Shown: positions 32,906 to 42,587, counted from the first letter of the stretch. The stretch is DNA of 64,000 bases from an uncultured Aliiroseovarius sp. (GCF_947497285.1 NZ_CANMFT010000007.1:1-64000); one strand, 5' to 3'. A program made the numbers and translations. The notes: generated by a model not told the origin, from the letters alone.

Positions 32906-34483
32906 ATGGTTCATCCATCGGAGGCAGAAGACCCGGATGTTGATATGCAGATAATACAGGCGCTACTTGGTGGCGGTTTTAGTGAGCCAGCTGGTGCGGG
33001 AACCGCCGGTGCAGACGCCACCGCACCGCAGGGCGAAGTGCCTGATTTCGAGGCGTTGCTGATTGATGTGACAGTTGCTGGCACGGATTTGAGCGCGGAG
33101 ATGGAGGGTGATTCTCTGCCTTTTCCAGTGCAGCAGGCCGCGCTGCAACCCGACCTATCTGTCAGTCCCAAGGTTTTCTTGCCGAATGTGTTGACCTCAG
33201 CCATCAAGCTGGAGCCTGCATCTGCGCAAGTAGCTGCAAAATCTGAAGCGAAGTCACCGCTGGAAAGTGCCGCAAGTGGTGAAGCGGTGGATGCTATAGT
33301 TACGCTTGATCGTGCCCTCGAAACGAAGACTTTGCCGGACGCAATGGCAATTCTGCCCTCCGCAGAAACCACGGACCGGACTGCTTTGCCGAAGGCGCAA
33401 TTCGAACCGGGCGAAACTGTTCCGCCCCATCAAGGCAATGAGGTTCGTCGAATAGAGCCAGAGCGGCGCCAGGTCGTTGGGCCAATTGCTGCACAAATCA
33501 TGGCCGCCGGGAAGGTCCAACTGCCAGCGGCAGCTGCTTTGGCAGAGCCTTCAGTCGAAGCAGAAACTGTCAAAGAAACGGGTCGCGGTTTAGACCCGAC
33601 ACCGGTCGCTGATCCAACGATCGAGACCGATGGGATTGCACTAAACACCTGGCAAGCGTCGAAAGCTTCAGTGGTGGCCGCAGACAACAACAAGGCATCC
33701 ACCAACGCCACAGCAACGCAAGCAGGCGCCGGGCTGGTGGACGGCGGACAGTTCGTATCCTCCGCCCCACAGCCAACGCCGTTGTCGCCAGGCGCGGCCG
33801 CGCCATTAGAGATCACCCAGGCCGACGCGCCGACCCACGAGCGTAAATCGCCAACTGAGCGGCGCAGCACGACAAGCAATGCCGAGGTTACAAAAGCGAG
33901 CGCAGGATCGACGCTTGTCCCCATCCCAAACCAAGATCGACCTCAGGGAGATCTGTTCGTAACAGATACGATTACCACGGATGAGGTGCCCCTTAGCGAA
34001 GTCGAAGTTTCACCGCTGGAACTGAAGAATGTGCAAGGTGGGGCGGATTTGAAAGCACCGATTGCCGGGCTACGACCCAACGAATACCCCCGACAGATTG
34101 CGCTTCAGGTTGCAGATATTGCGCGTTTGACGCCTGACAAGCCGACGGAGTTGGTGCTTAACCCGGAAGAGCTGGGGCGCCTTCGGGTGACCTTTCACAC
34201 TGAGGCGACTACCATGAACGTTGTTTTGCAGTTCGAACGACCGGAAACGTTGGATCTGATGCGGCGCCATATCGACATGCTCGGACAGGAAATGCGCGAC
34301 CTTGGATATGAAAGCGTGAATTTCGCGTTTCACGATCAAGGCGGCAACGACACAGGCGAGGAAAAGAAACAAAAACATGCTGCCCCTGAGCAGCCGCAAT
34401 TCAACTCAACGGCCGAAAGGGCGGCTATGAACCCAATTCGCGTCACCCTAAGTGACGGCGCTGGGATCGATATCAGAATTTGA
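32906..34483 (+). CDS. fliK: flagellar hook-length control protein FliK
   Basis: A 525-residue secreted ruler. The N-terminal three quarters are low-complexity and rich in Ala, Thr, Glu and Pro. The C-terminal Flg_hook domain is clear: RPNEYPRQIALQVADIARL, TELVLNPEELGRLRVTF, VVLQFERPETLDLMRRHIDMLGQEMRDLGYESVNFAF. No convincing ribosome-binding site marks the ATG at 32906; the ATG at 32945 (MQIIQALLGG) is a real alternative. flgD follows after 11 bases. A weak CtrA-like pair of GTAA/GTAAC half-sites lies upstream at 32879-32894. Confidence 0.85.
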   Translation: MVHPSEAEDPDVDMQIIQALLGGGFSEPAGAGTAGADATAPQGEVPDFEALLIDVTVAGTDLSAEMEGDSLPFPVQQAALQPDLSVSPKVFLPNVLTSAIKLEPASAQVAAKSEAKSPLESAASGEAVDAIVTLDRALETKTLPDAMAILPSAETTDRTALPKAQFEPGETVPPHQGNEVRRIEPERRQVVGPIAAQIMAAGKVQLPAAAALAEPSVEAETVKETGRGLDPTPVADPTIETDGIALNTWQASKASVVAADNNKASTNATATQAGAGLVDGGQFVSSAPQPTPLSPGAAAPLEITQADAPTHERKSPTERRSTTSNAEVTKASAGSTLVPIPNQDRPQGDLFVTDTITTDEVPLSEVEVSPLELKNVQGGADLKAPIAGLRPNEYPRQIALQVADIARLTPDKPTELVLNPEELGRLRVTFHTEATTMNVVLQFERPETLDLMRRHIDMLGQEMRDLGYESVNFAFHDQGGNDTGEEKKQKHAAPEQPQFNSTAERAAMNPIRVTLSDGAGIDIRI

Positions 34484-34494
34484 AAGGAACGGTC

Positions 34495-35166
34495 ATGGAG
34501 ATCGGACAGCCAATGCCAGCCGCACTGACGGCAACACCTGCACAATACACTCAAGCACAGGATGGCGAAGCAGCCGTCATCTCGTCTGATTTTGAAACCT
34601 TTTTGAAGATGCTTACGGCACAAATGGAAAACCAAGACCCGCTCAATCCGGTTGAATCGACGGATTATGCTGTGCAACTGGCGACCTTTTCTGGTGTCGA
34701 GCAGCAGGTGCGAACCAATGATATTCTTGAGGGGTTGGGTGCAAAGCTTGGCCTTATGGGTATGTCTGATATCGCTGGCTGGGTCGGAATGGAGGCGCGC
34801 GTGGCAGCGCCTGTCTATTTTGACCAAAGCCCGGTTACGATTGTGCCAAACCCTGCGGTCGGCGCGGATGAGACGCGGCTTGTGGTTCGCAATGACGTCG
34901 GGGATATCGTCGACAACGCCATCATTCCGGTGTCATCGGACCCGATCGAATGGGCAGGTGTCGACGACACAGGGAATCCTCTGCCATCTGGCACCTACTC
35001 GTTCGAGCTGATCAGCTTCGGGAATGAACAGGTGCTGTCGTCAGATCCGGTCGAAGCCTACAGCCGCATCACCGAAACGCAAAATGAAGGTGGGACGCTG
35101 TGGCTGATCACCGAAAGCGGTGCAAAAATCTCGGCCGATAGTATTTCGGCCATCCGCGAGTCGTAG
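34495..35166 (+). CDS. flgD: flagellar hook assembly scaffold FlgD
   Basis: A 223-residue hook cap. The N-terminal FlgD motif DFETFLKMLTAQMENQDPLNPVESTDYAVQLATFSGVEQQ is intact, followed by the Ig-like domain (WVGMEARVAAPVYFD, PLPSGTYSFELISFG). I use the ATG at 34495, with AAAGGAAC upstream. It forms an operon with fliK; hook protein flgE lies in the distant block at 52378. Confidence 0.93.
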   Translation: MEIGQPMPAALTATPAQYTQAQDGEAAVISSDFETFLKMLTAQMENQDPLNPVESTDYAVQLATFSGVEQQVRTNDILEGLGAKLGLMGMSDIAGWVGMEARVAAPVYFDQSPVTIVPNPAVGADETRLVVRNDVGDIVDNAIIPVSSDPIEWAGVDDTGNPLPSGTYSFELISFGNEQVLSSDPVEAYSRITETQNEGGTLWLITESGAKISADSISAIRES

Positions 35167-35190
35167 TGAAGACGCTTGCCGCGGCAGGTG

Positions 35191-35221
35191 CCTCTGATAT
35201 GAACCAGTTTGGTTTCAGAGG
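35191..35221 (+). promoter_or_regulatory. hairpin that hides the ribosome-binding site of the downstream kinase gene
   Basis: CCTCTGA (35191-35197) pairs with TCAGAGG (35215-35221), and AACC (35202-35205) with GGTT (35211-35214), with a 5-base loop and a 4-base bulge. The right arm contains AGAGG, the only good ribosome-binding site for the ATG at 35230. Folding would block initiation; reading through from flgD could open or close it. Confidence 0.5.
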
Positions 35222-35229
35222 TGCGCCAG

Positions 35230-36111
35230 ATGGCAATTCGGAATGTTCAGAGCGAACAGGAACATCTTAGACGCATGTGGTCCGCCGCCAAGGTCATTGC
35301 GGATGATGCTGTCTGGACCGCCATGGATGGGGGGCGATCGAACCCCATTTGGCGTGTAGACCTTGCTGACGGGCCGAGCCTTGTGTGCAAGCTCTATGAC
35401 CCAAGCAGCGCGACACCCTTGTTTGCCAATGATGGAAACCGCGAGGCCTTAGCGTTGCAAACCCTGGAGGGCGTTTCGATCGCGCCGCGATTCGTGGCGT
35501 TTCGGACAAGTGCGATTGGCGAAAGCCTTGTCTACCGACACATCGAGGGCAACACTTGGCAGGGCGATTTGAAAGAAATAGCAGTGCTCATGGCGCAACT
35601 GCATCAGTTGCAGCCACCCGCTGCGCTTCCGTCGCTTAGCTCGGCGCCTAAGTCCTTGATTGCCACCGCACAACGCATGTTGAAGGAGACTGAGTCAGGC
35701 TTGCCAGCCCCACCGTCCGCACCGGATTTGCCTGCCCCACGCCAAGCTTTTTTGCACGGCGACATCGTCCCGGGAAACATTCTTGTCACGCCAAAAGGTG
35801 TTCGGTTGATCGATTGGCAATGCCCGGCGATCGGTGATCCAAGCCTTGACCTAGCGGTGTTTTTGTCGCCCGCAATGCAGGTGGCCTATGGTCGCCGCCC
35901 ACTAAGCGCCGAGGAAGTCAGTACTTTCCTGGCCACATATGCCGACGCCAGTCACGACTGTTTGACAGTCGATAGATACCGTGCCCTTGCGCCCCTTTTT
36001 CACTGGCGCATGGCGGCGTATTGTCAATGGAAGGTGGCGCATGGCGACGACGCTTACGCGCAGGGGATCGGGCTGGAACTGGCGGCGTTGGACCGGTTAG
36101 AGCAGCGTTGA
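35230..36111 (+). CDS. phosphotransferase family protein (aminoglycoside/choline kinase-like)
   Basis: A 293-residue APH-fold kinase. Landmarks are the ATP-binding Lys in SLVCKLYD, the catalytic loop FLHGDIVPGNILV and the metal-binding VRLIDWQCPAIGDPSLDLAVFLS. Such proteins phosphorylate choline, small sugars, homoserine or related hydroxyl compounds; the substrate is unknown. Start chosen at the ATG at 35230 with AGAGG eight bases before. It lies downstream of flgD behind a hairpin and overlaps the convergent ubiB end by 15 bases. Confidence 0.8.
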   Translation: MAIRNVQSEQEHLRRMWSAAKVIADDAVWTAMDGGRSNPIWRVDLADGPSLVCKLYDPSSATPLFANDGNREALALQTLEGVSIAPRFVAFRTSAIGESLVYRHIEGNTWQGDLKEIAVLMAQLHQLQPPAALPSLSSAPKSLIATAQRMLKETESGLPAPPSAPDLPAPRQAFLHGDIVPGNILVTPKGVRLIDWQCPAIGDPSLDLAVFLSPAMQVAYGRRPLSAEEVSTFLATYADASHDCLTVDRYRALAPLFHWRMAAYCQWKVAHGDDAYAQGIGLELAALDRLEQR

Positions 36112-37626
36112 TACCCAGACCGCCGCAAGGGCAAGACCGCCGCCTAAAGTCACATAGCTCATCGCGCGCAAGGGGCGGGCACGATCTGGCGCAGGTTCAG
36201 GTGTCGATTGTTGGATCAACGCTGCCTCGGCCAATTCGGGAAGGCGCGGACCGAAGCGTGCCAGAACGCGCAAGGTTCGCACCAGATCGCGGATCAATGC
36301 TTTGGGACCGATCGAGTTAGAGATGTAGCTTTCCACCACGGGCTTGGCGACTTGCCAGATGTTGATATGTGGGTTCAGGGATCTGGCAACGCCTTCGACA
36401 ACTACCATGGTTCTTTGGAGCAAAATCAACTCGGTGCGAGTTTCCATTCCGAATTTCTCGGTCACTTCGAACAGATATGACAATAGACGCCCCATCGAAA
36501 TCTGCGTGGCATCCATGCCGAAAATCGGCTCGCCGACGGCGCGCAGGGCGCGGGCGAATTCCTCAACATTTTGGTCTGCCGGGACATAGCCCGCTTCAAA
36601 ATGCACCTCGGCCACGCGTCGATAGTCGCGGGTGATGAAACCAAACAAGATCTCGGCATAGACGCGACGGGTGTATTCGTCGATCCGCCCCATGATGCCG
36701 AAGTCGATGGCGATGATATCGCCATTTGCGGCGAATTTCAGGTTGCCCTGATGCATGTCGCCATGAAACAGCCCATCGCGCAGCGCATGCGACAAGAACA
36801 GTTGCAACACCCGTTCGCCCAGCGCGTCCATGTCCAACCCCGAGGCGCGAATGGCGGGAAGATCGTTTGCCGGAATGCCTTCGCCCCAGCCCAATGTCAT
36901 CACGGTTCGGCCAGACAGGCCCCAGTTCACCTTGGGCACCACGAAGCCCGCGTCCTGCGCCGTATTCTCTGCAAACTCGCTGGCCGAGGCGCTTTCCAGA
37001 CGCAAATCAAGCTCGCCCATCACCACGCCTTCGAAATGTTCGACCACATCGGTGGGGCGCAGGCGGCGTGTGGAGGGCAGCAGCCATTCGATGAAGCTGG
37101 CCGAAAAATGGAACGCGTCGATATCGGTGCGAAACGCGCGTTCGATATGCGGGCGCAGCACTTTGACCGCGACATCTTCGCCAGTCGCGGCGACCCGCGC
37201 ACGGTGCACCTGCGCAATGGAGGCGGCGGCGACAGGTTCGGAAAACTCCGAAAACACGTCGTCCACTTTCACGCCAAGTTCTTTCTCGATCATCCGCCGG
37301 GCAACAGAGGACGGGAACGGCGGCAGCTTGTCCTGCAGATACTGCAATTGGTCAGACAGTTCAGCGCCGACAACATCAGGTCGGGTTGAAAGGATTTGAC
37401 CGAACTTAATATACGCCGGGCCCAGCGCCGTGATCGCGCGGGTCAGGGGCGGCAGGGACGTGTCGCCCTTCTTGCCCAGCCATGCGAACGGAAAGCCAAT
37501 GACGCGGGCCGCAAGTCGGATAACCGGAGGCGCATTCATCGCGTCCAGCACAACGCCCATTGCGCCCGTCCGTTGAAAGGTCGCACCGGTGCGGATCAGC
37601 CGCCAGATGTTGTGGGGTCCGCGCAT
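36097..37626 (-). CDS. ubiB: UbiB, atypical kinase/ATPase required for ubiquinone synthesis
   Basis: A 509-residue membrane-associated ABC1-family protein. The KxGQ motif (YIKFGQILSTRPD), the Ala-rich nucleotide loop (VAAASIAQVHRA), the invariant Lys (VAVKVLRPH), FHGDMHQGNL and IDFGIMGR are all present. The C-terminus ends in a membrane helix (YVTLGGGLALAAVWVSTLL). It starts one base after ubiE, forming the operon ubiE-ubiB on the minus strand. Confidence 0.94.
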   Translation of the reverse strand: MRGPHNIWRLIRTGATFQRTGAMGVVLDAMNAPPVIRLAARVIGFPFAWLGKKGDTSLPPLTRAITALGPAYIKFGQILSTRPDVVGAELSDQLQYLQDKLPPFPSSVARRMIEKELGVKVDDVFSEFSEPVAAASIAQVHRARVAATGEDVAVKVLRPHIERAFRTDIDAFHFSASFIEWLLPSTRRLRPTDVVEHFEGVVMGELDLRLESASASEFAENTAQDAGFVVPKVNWGLSGRTVMTLGWGEGIPANDLPAIRASGLDMDALGERVLQLFLSHALRDGLFHGDMHQGNLKFAANGDIIAIDFGIMGRIDEYTRRVYAEILFGFITRDYRRVAEVHFEAGYVPADQNVEEFARALRAVGEPIFGMDATQISMGRLLSYLFEVTEKFGMETRTELILLQRTMVVVEGVARSLNPHINIWQVAKPVVESYISNSIGPKALIRDLVRTLRVLARFGPRLPELAEAALIQQSTPEPAPDRARPLRAMSYVTLGGGLALAAVWVSTLL

Positions 37627-37627
37627 G

Positions 37628-38380
37628 TTAGATTTTCCACCCGGAATGCAGCGCCGCGATGCCCAGGGACAGGTTGCGATACTTGACGTTCTCGAAGCCT
37701 GCTTCGCTGATCATCTGAGCGAAACTGTCCTGATCGGGGAATTTGCGAATGGATTCGACCAGATACTGATAGCTGTCCGCGTCGTTCGCGATCAACTTGC
37801 CCATGCGGGGAATGACGTTGAATGAATAGAGATCATAGAGCTTCTGCATCCCGTCATTGGGAAGCTGGCTGAACTCCAGAACCATCAGGCGACCACCGGG
37901 TTTCAGAACGCGATAGGCCTCGGCCAAAGCATCAGGAATGCGCGTCACGTTACGAATGCCGAAGCTGATCGTGTAGCGATCGAAGCTGTTGTCTTCGAAG
38001 GGCAGCGCCATTGCGTCGCCCACCACCCAGTCAAGGTGGTCGGCCTTGTTGGCCGCGTCCGCGCGCTTGCGCCCTTCGACCAGCATCGACTCTGTCATGT
38101 CCAGCACGACGGCGGAAGCCTCGGACGCGCGGTCAAGAAACCGGAACGAGATATCGCCGGTGCCACCTGCTACGTCCAACAGCCGCTGACCGTTTCGCGG
38201 CGCCAACCAATCCATCATCGCGTCTTTCCAGACACGGTGAATGCCGACCGACATGACGTCATTCATGATGTCATATTTCGACGCGACGTTGGTGAAAACG
38301 CCATGGACCATGCCGGCCTTGTCGTCTTCCGCGACCGTCTTGAACCCAAAATGGGTTGTTTTCTTCTCGGAGGTGCTCAT
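37628..38380 (-). CDS. ubiE: UbiE, C-methyltransferase of ubiquinone (and menaquinone) synthesis
   Basis: A 250-residue class I methyltransferase. UbiE signatures include [26 protein letters not shown], the SAM-binding [16 protein letters not shown], and [30 protein letters not shown]. It is divergent from mutM, with about 75 bases between the start codons, the standard arrangement in Rhodobacteraceae. Confidence 0.95.
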   Translation of the reverse strand: MSTSEKKTTHFGFKTVAEDDKAGMVHGVFTNVASKYDIMNDVMSVGIHRVWKDAMMDWLAPRNGQRLLDVAGGTGDISFRFLDRASEASAVVLDMTESMLVEGRKRADAANKADHLDWVVGDAMALPFEDNSFDRYTISFGIRNVTRIPDALAEAYRVLKPGGRLMVLEFSQLPNDGMQKLYDLYSFNVIPRMGKLIANDADSYQYLVESIRKFPDQDSFAQMISEAGFENVKYRNLSLGIAALHSGWKI

Positions 38381-38454
38381 CAGGCTTGCCCATTCCTTGC
38401 GATTGATCCCTCATATCGTGACGAATGGTGGCACACAATGGAGAGGCGGACGAG

Positions 38455-39306
38455 ATGCCCGAATTACCTGAAGTCGAGACGGTTCGCCGCGGCTTGTCCC
38501 CCGTGATGGAGGGCGCGCGGATTGCGCGCGCCGAAACCCGGCGTGACGGGCTGCGTTGGCCGTTTCCCGACCGGATGGCAGAGCGCCTGACGGGTGCGCG
38601 CGTGCTGCGGCTTGGGCGGCGGTCGAAATACCTGCTGGCTGACCTCGATACGGGTGAGACGTTGATTACCCATCTTGGCATGTCAGGGCGGATGCTGATC
38701 TCGGGTCATCAGTTGGGGGAGTTTCAGCACGACCACCCGGCGCCCGAAAAACATGACCATGTGGTGTTGGACATGGACAACGGCGCGCGGGTGACGTTCA
38801 ACGATCCTCGCCGGTTCGGGGCAATGGATTTATGCGAGACTGCGACATTGGGCGACCACAAGTTGATCCGCGTGCTTGGGCCAGAGCCGCTGGGCAACAC
38901 CTTTGACGAGCCATATCTGCAAGCCGCCCTAAGTCACCGCAATTCGCCCATCAAAACTGCCCTGCTGGATCAGGGAATCATTGCAGGGCTGGGCAACATA
39001 TATGTGTGCGAGGTGCTGTTTCGCACAGGGATTCACCCAACCCGCAAGGCCGCGCGCATTGCACCGGCGCGGATTGCGGGGCTTGTTCCGATCATCCGTG
39101 ACGTGCTGTCTGAAGCGATCGAAAGTGGCGGTTCGTCGTTGAAAGACTATCGCCAGACAGACGGCGATCTGGGCTATTTCCAACACAATTTTCGGGTCTA
39201 TGGCCGCGAGGGTGAACCCTGCGTGACGCAAGGTTGCACTGGAAAAATAAGGCGAATCACGCAATCCGGTCGCTCAACTTTCTATTGCGCGCAATGCCAA
39301 AGATAG
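38455..39306 (+). CDS. mutM: formamidopyrimidine-DNA glycosylase MutM (Fpg)
   Basis: A 283-residue base-excision repair enzyme for 8-oxoguanine. The mature N-terminus [13 protein letters not shown] supplies the catalytic Pro and Glu, which fixes the ATG at 38455 (GGAGAGG upstream). Also present are THLGMSGRM, the helix-two-turn-helix [20 protein letters not shown], and a C-terminal zinc finger ([11 protein letters not shown]...[10 protein letters not shown]). Confidence 0.95.
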   Translation: MPELPEVETVRRGLSPVMEGARIARAETRRDGLRWPFPDRMAERLTGARVLRLGRRSKYLLADLDTGETLITHLGMSGRMLISGHQLGEFQHDHPAPEKHDHVVLDMDNGARVTFNDPRRFGAMDLCETATLGDHKLIRVLGPEPLGNTFDEPYLQAALSHRNSPIKTALLDQGIIAGLGNIYVCEVLFRTGIHPTRKAARIAPARIAGLVPIIRDVLSEAIESGGSSLKDYRQTDGDLGYFQHNFRVYGREGEPCVTQGCTGKIRRITQSGRSTFYCAQCQR

Positions 39307-39373
39307 CTTGATCACAGAGGCGGGCATGCTTACGACTCCGCTTCGACCACCACGGACAAAGGCAAGGGGAACC

Positions 39374-40150
39374 ATGGCCTATAAGAATATTATCGTTGAG
39401 ACCGAAGATCATATCTGCCTGATCAAGCTCAACCGACCCGACGCGCTAAACGCTTTGAACCTTCAGCTGTTGGGTGAACTTGGCGATGCGCTGGCAGACG
39501 CCCAGAAGAACGACAAGGTGCGCTGCATCGTCGTCACCGGATCTGAAAAAGCTTTCGCGGCTGGCGCCGACATCAAGATGATGGCGGAAAAAAGCTTCGT
39601 TGATGTTTTTGCGGGCGATCTGTTCACCCCGGAAGAAGATGCCATCATGCGCATTCGCAAGCCGATCATCGCAGCCGTGTCTGGCTATGCGCTGGGCGGC
39701 GGGTGCGAATTGGCCATGATGTGTGATTTCATTATCGCATCTGACACCGCTAAGTTTGGCCAGCCCGAGGTAAATCTGGGCGTGATGGCCGGTATGGGCG
39801 GCACTCAACGTCTGACCAAGCTGGTTGGCCGCGCCAAGTCAATGGATATGAATCTGACCGGTCGTTTCATGGACGCGGAAGAGGCTGAACGCTCCGGGCT
39901 TGTCAGCCGCGTCGTGCCGGCCAAAAAGCTGATGGACGAAGCCATGTCTGCAGCCGCGAAGATTGCCGAGAAGTCGATGATCACCGTCATGGCGATCAAG
40001 GAAACGGTCAACCGCGCAGAGCAGCTTCCGCTGACCGAGGGCATCCTGTTCGAACGCCGCGTTTTCCATTCGCTGTTTGCGACGGAAGATCAAAAGGAAG
40101 GCATGGCCGCCTTCACCGAGAAGCGCGAACCGCAGTTCCGCGACAAGTAA
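39374..40150 (+). CDS. enoyl-CoA hydratase
   Basis: A 258-residue crotonase-fold enzyme that hydrates 2-enoyl-CoA in fatty-acid oxidation. The oxyanion hole reads SEKAFAAGADIKMMAE, and the catalytic region AVSGYALGGGCELAMMCDFIIASDTAKFGQPEVNLGVMAGMGGTQRL holds both Glu residues. The start is the ATG at 39374 with AAGGGGA upstream. The gene between mutM and rpsT is a regular feature of this order in roseobacters. Confidence 0.92.
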   Translation: MAYKNIIVETEDHICLIKLNRPDALNALNLQLLGELGDALADAQKNDKVRCIVVTGSEKAFAAGADIKMMAEKSFVDVFAGDLFTPEEDAIMRIRKPIIAAVSGYALGGGCELAMMCDFIIASDTAKFGQPEVNLGVMAGMGGTQRLTKLVGRAKSMDMNLTGRFMDAEEAERSGLVSRVVPAKKLMDEAMSAAAKIAEKSMITVMAIKETVNRAEQLPLTEGILFERRVFHSLFATEDQKEGMAAFTEKREPQFRDK

Positions 40151-40166
40151 CGCCGTTTTTTGGGTT

Positions 40167-40194
40167 CCCTTTGCGGAAGTTTTTCCGTAAAGGG
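40167..40194 (+). terminator. long hairpin after the enoyl-CoA hydratase gene
   Basis: CCCTTTGCGGAA pairs with TTCCGTAAAGGG (11 Watson-Crick pairs plus one G-T) around a GTTT loop, 16 bases after the stop. There is no T-run behind it, so it may act as an mRNA 3' end or processing structure. A second stem, ACCGG-TTCTGAAC-CCGGT, follows near 40237-40254 before rpsT. Confidence 0.5.
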
Positions 40195-40311
40195 TGCCGT
40201 CATACATGCGCGTGAGGCCCGCTCTGGCCAGAATCACCGGTTCTGAACCCGGTCGGGTGCTGACGCGCAGCTATTGAAACGTAATACACACCCGATGAAG
40301 GGATCAGACAC

Positions 40312-40575
40312 ATGGCAAATTCGCCCCAAGCTAAAAAACGCGCGCGTCAGAACGAAGCTCGTTTTGCTGTAAACAAAGCCCGCCGTTCGCGCATCCGCAC
40401 CTACCTGCGTAAAGTTGAAGAAGCGATCGAGTCCGGCGACAAAGACGCAGCTTCGGCCGCCCTCAAGGCAGCCCAGCCCGAACTGATGCGCGGCGTGACC
40501 AAAGGCGTCTATCACAAGAACACCGTGGCGCGCAAAATGTCGCGCCTGTCGTCTCGCGTGAAGGCCCTGGGTTAA
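40312..40575 (+). CDS. rpsT: 30S ribosomal protein S20
   Basis: An 87-residue basic protein: [39 protein letters not shown], and the C-terminal [23 protein letters not shown]. It binds 16S rRNA early in 30S assembly. AAGGG lies upstream of the ATG. The gene has its own leader with hairpins and a strong terminator. It is the usual left neighbour of dnaA in alphaproteobacteria. Confidence 0.97.
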   Translation: MANSPQAKKRARQNEARFAVNKARRSRIRTYLRKVEEAIESGDKDAASAALKAAQPELMRGVTKGVYHKNTVARKMSRLSSRVKALG

Positions 40576-41183
40576 GCGTCGCTTCGACCCAAAGGTCACT
40601 GATGAAAAACAAGCAGAGCGTGTCCGGAATGGCACGCTCTGTTTCCGTTTTTGGCGGCAAAAATTGCAAATGTGCAAGCGGCTTGGGATTCGCTTTCGGA
40701 AAGTCAGAGTCAAGCGCGAAGTTCTATTGCGCGCGCTGCGGACAGATTGCTAGCTTGCCCTCAGCGATTCACATCGCCGACTTGGGACTATGATAAAAAT
40801 GCGGGCTAAACCCGCGAAACTTAAGGGTTTCTATCCTTAGCTTATTGGTTGGACCAGATTCTTACCTGGCCCAGCTGCATGAGAATTCTGTGCCTGCTTG
40901 GGGGTGGGTTTCCAGTATTGATCGTGCTGATGTCTGTGGGGCCGTTTTTGGCCCGGCGGACAAGCTATTGTCATGTCTCTTTGCCTGTGAGGGCATCTGA
41001 GTTGCGAACTTTCTGTTTGCGTCAGGTGCATGTCTTGGCTCGGCGTTTCGGTTTCCTCTGTTGGGGCAGAGGCGACGAAACCGACGTGAATTGCGGTGCG
41101 CAAGCGCAATTTGAGCGTTGGATAGTATTGGTAAAAGGCTGCCGTCGAACGGCCTTGTTACAAGAAACTCGGGTCGAGGTGAC
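40576..41183. other. rpsT-dnaA intergenic region
   Basis: About 600 bases with the rpsT terminator (40614) and several small inverted repeats: GCGGG-CTAAA-CCCGC (40801-40815), TAAGG/CCTTA near 40823-40838, GGGCC/GGCCC around 40939-40954, and AAGGC/GCCTT (41135-41156) in the dnaA leader. I find no TTATCCACA-type DnaA box and no clear AT-rich unwinding element, so it is not an evident oriC. No convincing gene is present. Confidence 0.5.
40614..40652 (+). terminator. terminator of rpsT
   Basis: CAGAGCGTG - 10 bases - CACGCTCTG followed by TTTCCGTTTTT, a 9-bp perfect stem. Confidence 0.88.
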
Positions 41184-42539
41184 ATGACGAACGAAGAATG
41201 GGGACAGGTCCGAAGCAAGCTGCAAAAAGCAGTGGGACAAAACAACTATACAAACTGGATCGAACCGCTTGAGTTTGCCGACCTCGCAAACGGGGTCGCG
41301 ACGTTTCTGGTCCCGACGAATTTCATGGGCAATTGGGTCGATCGCAACTTTGGTGACAAGATTCTGCGTCACATGATCGGCGAAGGCCTGAAAGTCTCGC
41401 GTTTGGAATTTTCCGTCCCTGCCAGGACGGTTGCCACCCAAGCGGCCCCTGCTGTCGACACGGTCAGCGCGATACCCGCCAAAACAGATCAGGAAGAGCT
41501 GCCGGGCGCTCCGCTTGACGCCCGATTTACCTTTGACAGCTTCGTGGTCGGTAAACCGAATGAACTGGCGCACGCTGCCGCGCGCCGGGTCGCCGAAGGT
41601 GGTCCTGTCACCTTTAACCCTCTTTTCCTTTATGGCGGCGTAGGGCTTGGCAAGACCCACCTGATGCACGCCATCGCGCATGAAATGAAGACCCGCAATC
41701 CAGAACTGCGCGTCGTTTATCTGTCGGCCGAACAATTCATGTATCGCTTTGTGCAGGCCATTCGCGAAAAGCAGATGATGGATTTCAAACAGCTTTTCCG
41801 GTCCGTGGATGTGCTGATGGTGGATGACGTTCAATTCATCGCAGGCAAGGATTCAACGCAAGAGGAGTTCTTCCACACGTTCAATGCGCTGGTAGACCAG
41901 AACAAGCAAATCATCATCTCGGGTGACCGCGCGCCGGGTGAAATCAAGGATCTTGAGGATCGCATCAAAAGCCGCCTGCAATGCGGTCTTGTGGTGGATT
42001 TGCACCCGACCGACTTTGAACTGCGCCTTGGTGTCCTGCAAAAGAAGGTCGATTCTTACCGGGCGCAATATAATGGTCTTGTGATTGCAGATGGTGTTCT
42101 GGATTTCCTTGCGCACCGTATTTCGACCAATGTGCGTGTGCTGGAAGGCGCCTTGATGCGTCTTTTCGCGTTTGCGTCGCTGGTGGGCCGCGAAATCACA
42201 CTTGAGCTGGCACAAGATTGCCTTGGCGACATCCTTCGCGCATCCGATCGCAAGGTCACGGTCGAAGAGATTCAGCGCAAGGTCAGCGAGCATTACAATA
42301 TCCGACTGTCTGACCTGATTGGCCCCAAACGGGTGCGCACCATCGCGCGGCCACGTCAGGTGGCGATGTATCTTGCCAAGCATATGACGTCGCGGTCGCT
42401 GCCTGAAATTGGGCGCCGCTTCGGCGGTCGCGACCACACGACGGTGATGCACGGGGTAAAGCGAATTGACGAACTGAAGGGCGTCGACGATCAGATCGCC
42501 GAAGACCTGGAGCTTCTGCGAAGGGCGCTTGAAGCCTGA
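41184..42539 (+). CDS. dnaA: chromosomal replication initiator DnaA
   Basis: A 451-residue initiator. Domain I is at the N-terminus (EEWGQVRSKLQKAVGQNNYTNWIEPLEF). The AAA+ core has LFLYGGVGLGKTHLMHAIAHE (Walker A about residue 151) and VLMVDDVQFIAGKDSTQEEFFHTFN (Walker B). Domain IV has IGRRFGGRDHTTVMHGVKRI, the DnaA-box reader. The start is the ATG at 41184 after GAGGTGAC; the longer open frame from 41118 adds residues that DnaA proteins lack. Confidence 0.97.
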   Translation: MTNEEWGQVRSKLQKAVGQNNYTNWIEPLEFADLANGVATFLVPTNFMGNWVDRNFGDKILRHMIGEGLKVSRLEFSVPARTVATQAAPAVDTVSAIPAKTDQEELPGAPLDARFTFDSFVVGKPNELAHAAARRVAEGGPVTFNPLFLYGGVGLGKTHLMHAIAHEMKTRNPELRVVYLSAEQFMYRFVQAIREKQMMDFKQLFRSVDVLMVDDVQFIAGKDSTQEEFFHTFNALVDQNKQIIISGDRAPGEIKDLEDRIKSRLQCGLVVDLHPTDFELRLGVLQKKVDSYRAQYNGLVIADGVLDFLAHRISTNVRVLEGALMRLFAFASLVGREITLELAQDCLGDILRASDRKVTVEEIQRKVSEHYNIRLSDLIGPKRVRTIARPRQVAMYLAKHMTSRSLPEIGRRFGGRDHTTVMHGVKRIDELKGVDDQIAEDLELLRRALEA

Positions 42540-42553
42540 ACAGGCTTGGATTT

Positions 42554-42587
42554 GGCGGGTTTTAGGGTGCTAAAGCCTTGACCCGCC
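42554..42587. other. cruciform-like inverted repeat between dnaA and dnaN
   Basis: GGCGGGT (42554-42560) pairs with ACCCGCC (42581-42587), and inside it TTTAG with CTAAA, leaving a GGTG loop and a six-base bulge. There is no T-run. It may end part of the dnaA transcripts or be a protein-binding site. Confidence 0.5.

Noticed and set aside
40602-40793. 63-residue plus-strand frame with CKC and CARCG, resembling a zinc ribbon
   Set aside because: It runs through the rpsT terminator and has no ribosome-binding site; the likeness to the MutM finger is a short chance match.
40837-41109. 90-residue minus-strand frame upstream of dnaA
   Set aside because: Composition atypical (His, Gln, Pro-rich) and no ribosome-binding site; lies in a non-coding leader region.
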